Program-made: the position numbers and the translations under genes
The notes under the pieces: generated by a model
What the model saw: only the letters and a program-made list of their open reading frames with translations
What the model was told of the DNA's origin: nothing
Databases searched by the model: none
Shown here: positions 63,836 through 64,000 of the stretch, piece after piece
Numbering within the stretch: the stretch's first letter is position 1
How the letters are laid out: each line of letters begins with the position of its first letter
NCBI GenBank assembly: GCA_964569025.1
Contig: CAZMSQ010000010.1
Span: forward strand, 16,776 to 80,775
Direction: 5' to 3'
DNA length: 64,000 bases
Origin: CAZMSQ01 sp964569025
GTDB lineage: Bacteria; Bacteroidota; Bacteroidia; Chitinophagales; Saprospiraceae

Positions 63836-63854
63836 GGAAAAGCGCATATTTTTG
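63824..63854 (+). promoter_or_regulatory. Promoter of the edge lipoprotein gene
   Basis: TTG (63824-63826), 20 bases, TATTTTTG (63847-63854): the same architecture as the bamD promoter. The ATG at 63883 is about 29 bases downstream. Confidence 0.75.
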
Positions 63855-63867
63855 CAACATCGTTGCA
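63853..63867. promoter_or_regulatory. Operator-like palindrome 2 (overlaps the -7 element)
   Basis: TGCAAC-ATC-GTTGCA (63853-63867), the same core as palindrome 1 (TGCAAC-ACT-GTTGCA), 31 bases further on centre to centre (about three helical turns). It overlaps the last bases of the -7 element and lies over the predicted transcription start. Confidence 0.75.
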
Positions 63868-63882
63868 TTTAAATGCCTTAAC

Positions 63883-64000
63883 ATGATACACGCATCCCGA
63901 TTCCGGACAATCCTCATTCTGACCATTCCAATCTTACTCCTGGCAGCTTGTCAAAAAGACGATGATCCGGTCATCCCCAATGAAGAAGAGCTCATCACGA
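63883..64000 (+). CDS. Lipoprotein, partial (N-terminal 39 residues)
   Basis: Open to the right edge. The ATG at 63883 begins MIHASRFRTILILTIPILLL, and the signal peptide ends in the lipobox LAAC, so the mature protein starts with Cys and continues QKDDDPVIPNEEELIT. This start (acidic linker, then NEEELIT) resembles a group of small Bacteroidota lipoproteins that I recall next to TonB-dependent receptors; the rest is outside the window so this is tentative. Its promoter is covered by two operator-like palindromes, consistent with a metal-regulated uptake gene. Confidence 0.7.
   Translation, partial: MIHASRFRTILILTIPILLLAACQKDDDPVIPNEEELIT

Noticed and set aside
63423..63926. 167-codon minus-strand frame over hypC and the following intergenic region
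   Set aside because: Covers hypC, a certain gene on the other strand, plus both operator palindromes and the promoter; no recognisable domain.

Overview
The window looks like a chromosomal segment of a Bacteroidota bacterium, probably in or near the Saprospiraceae/Lewinellaceae group; the family is inferred, the phylum is well supported. Evidence: very large secreted proteins ending in type IX secretion system (T9SS) type A or type B sorting domains, the gene order bamD-rpoZ-coaBC-DUF4835 typical of Bacteroidota, a PKD/SprB/CHU_C-style adhesin, and promoters of the Bacteroidota form TTG-N19/20-TAnnTTTG. There are no phage, transposase, CRISPR or rRNA genes; one tRNA gene (CAT anticodon) is present.

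Layout. 1-4.7 kb (minus): a partial von Willebrand A protein and a large outer-membrane beta-barrel protein. 5.0-9.6 kb (plus): a three-gene secretion/efflux operon (ABC half-transporter with degenerate ATPase motifs, HlyD-type adaptor, TolC-type channel). 9.6-12.4 kb (minus): comM and a LolC/E-like permease whose reading frame has no ATG/GTG/TTG start at the expected N-terminus. 12.6-18.3 kb (plus): bamD, rpoZ, coaBC, a DUF4835 gene, a secreted protein of unknown function and purN.

18.3-39.0 kb is a surface-protein island: four T9SS cargo proteins (about 1430, 1450, 2300 and 1220 residues) plus a DUF1573 lipoprotein. Two of the cargos share a 51-residue cysteine-paired repeat, one combines duplicated beta-helices with cohesin-like and dockerin-like modules, and one is a HExxHxxxxxH metalloprotease.

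39.1-55.8 kb is mostly housekeeping and metabolic: an MDR oxidoreductase, two glycosyltransferases acting at a membrane, an overlapping fumarylacetoacetase/PepSY/aspartoacylase-like operon, recJ, yidD, a HAD hydrolase, tRNA-Met/Ile2, an alpha/beta hydrolase, a DASH cryptochrome/photolyase, truC, a Ca2+-type P-ATPase and two small membrane proteins.

55.9-64 kb is metal-related: a CDF metal exporter, then a complete [NiFe]-hydrogenase maturation set split into two divergent groups (hypF, hypD, hypE on minus; a small His-rich membrane protein, hypA, hypB, hypC on plus), with no hydrogenase structural genes in the window. A conspicuous 57-nt hairpin lies between hypE and the CDF gene. The window ends in a lipoprotein gene whose promoter is overlaid by two TGCAAC-n3-GTTGCA palindromes, which look like operators of a metal-responsive repressor.

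The best candidates for something undescribed are the degenerate ABC exporter operon, the cohesin/dockerin-containing T9SS protein with its repeat-rich neighbours, the His-rich peptide at the head of hypABC, the CTG-start permease, and the double operator at the right edge. Statements on families come from recognition of motifs by eye; no database search was run.
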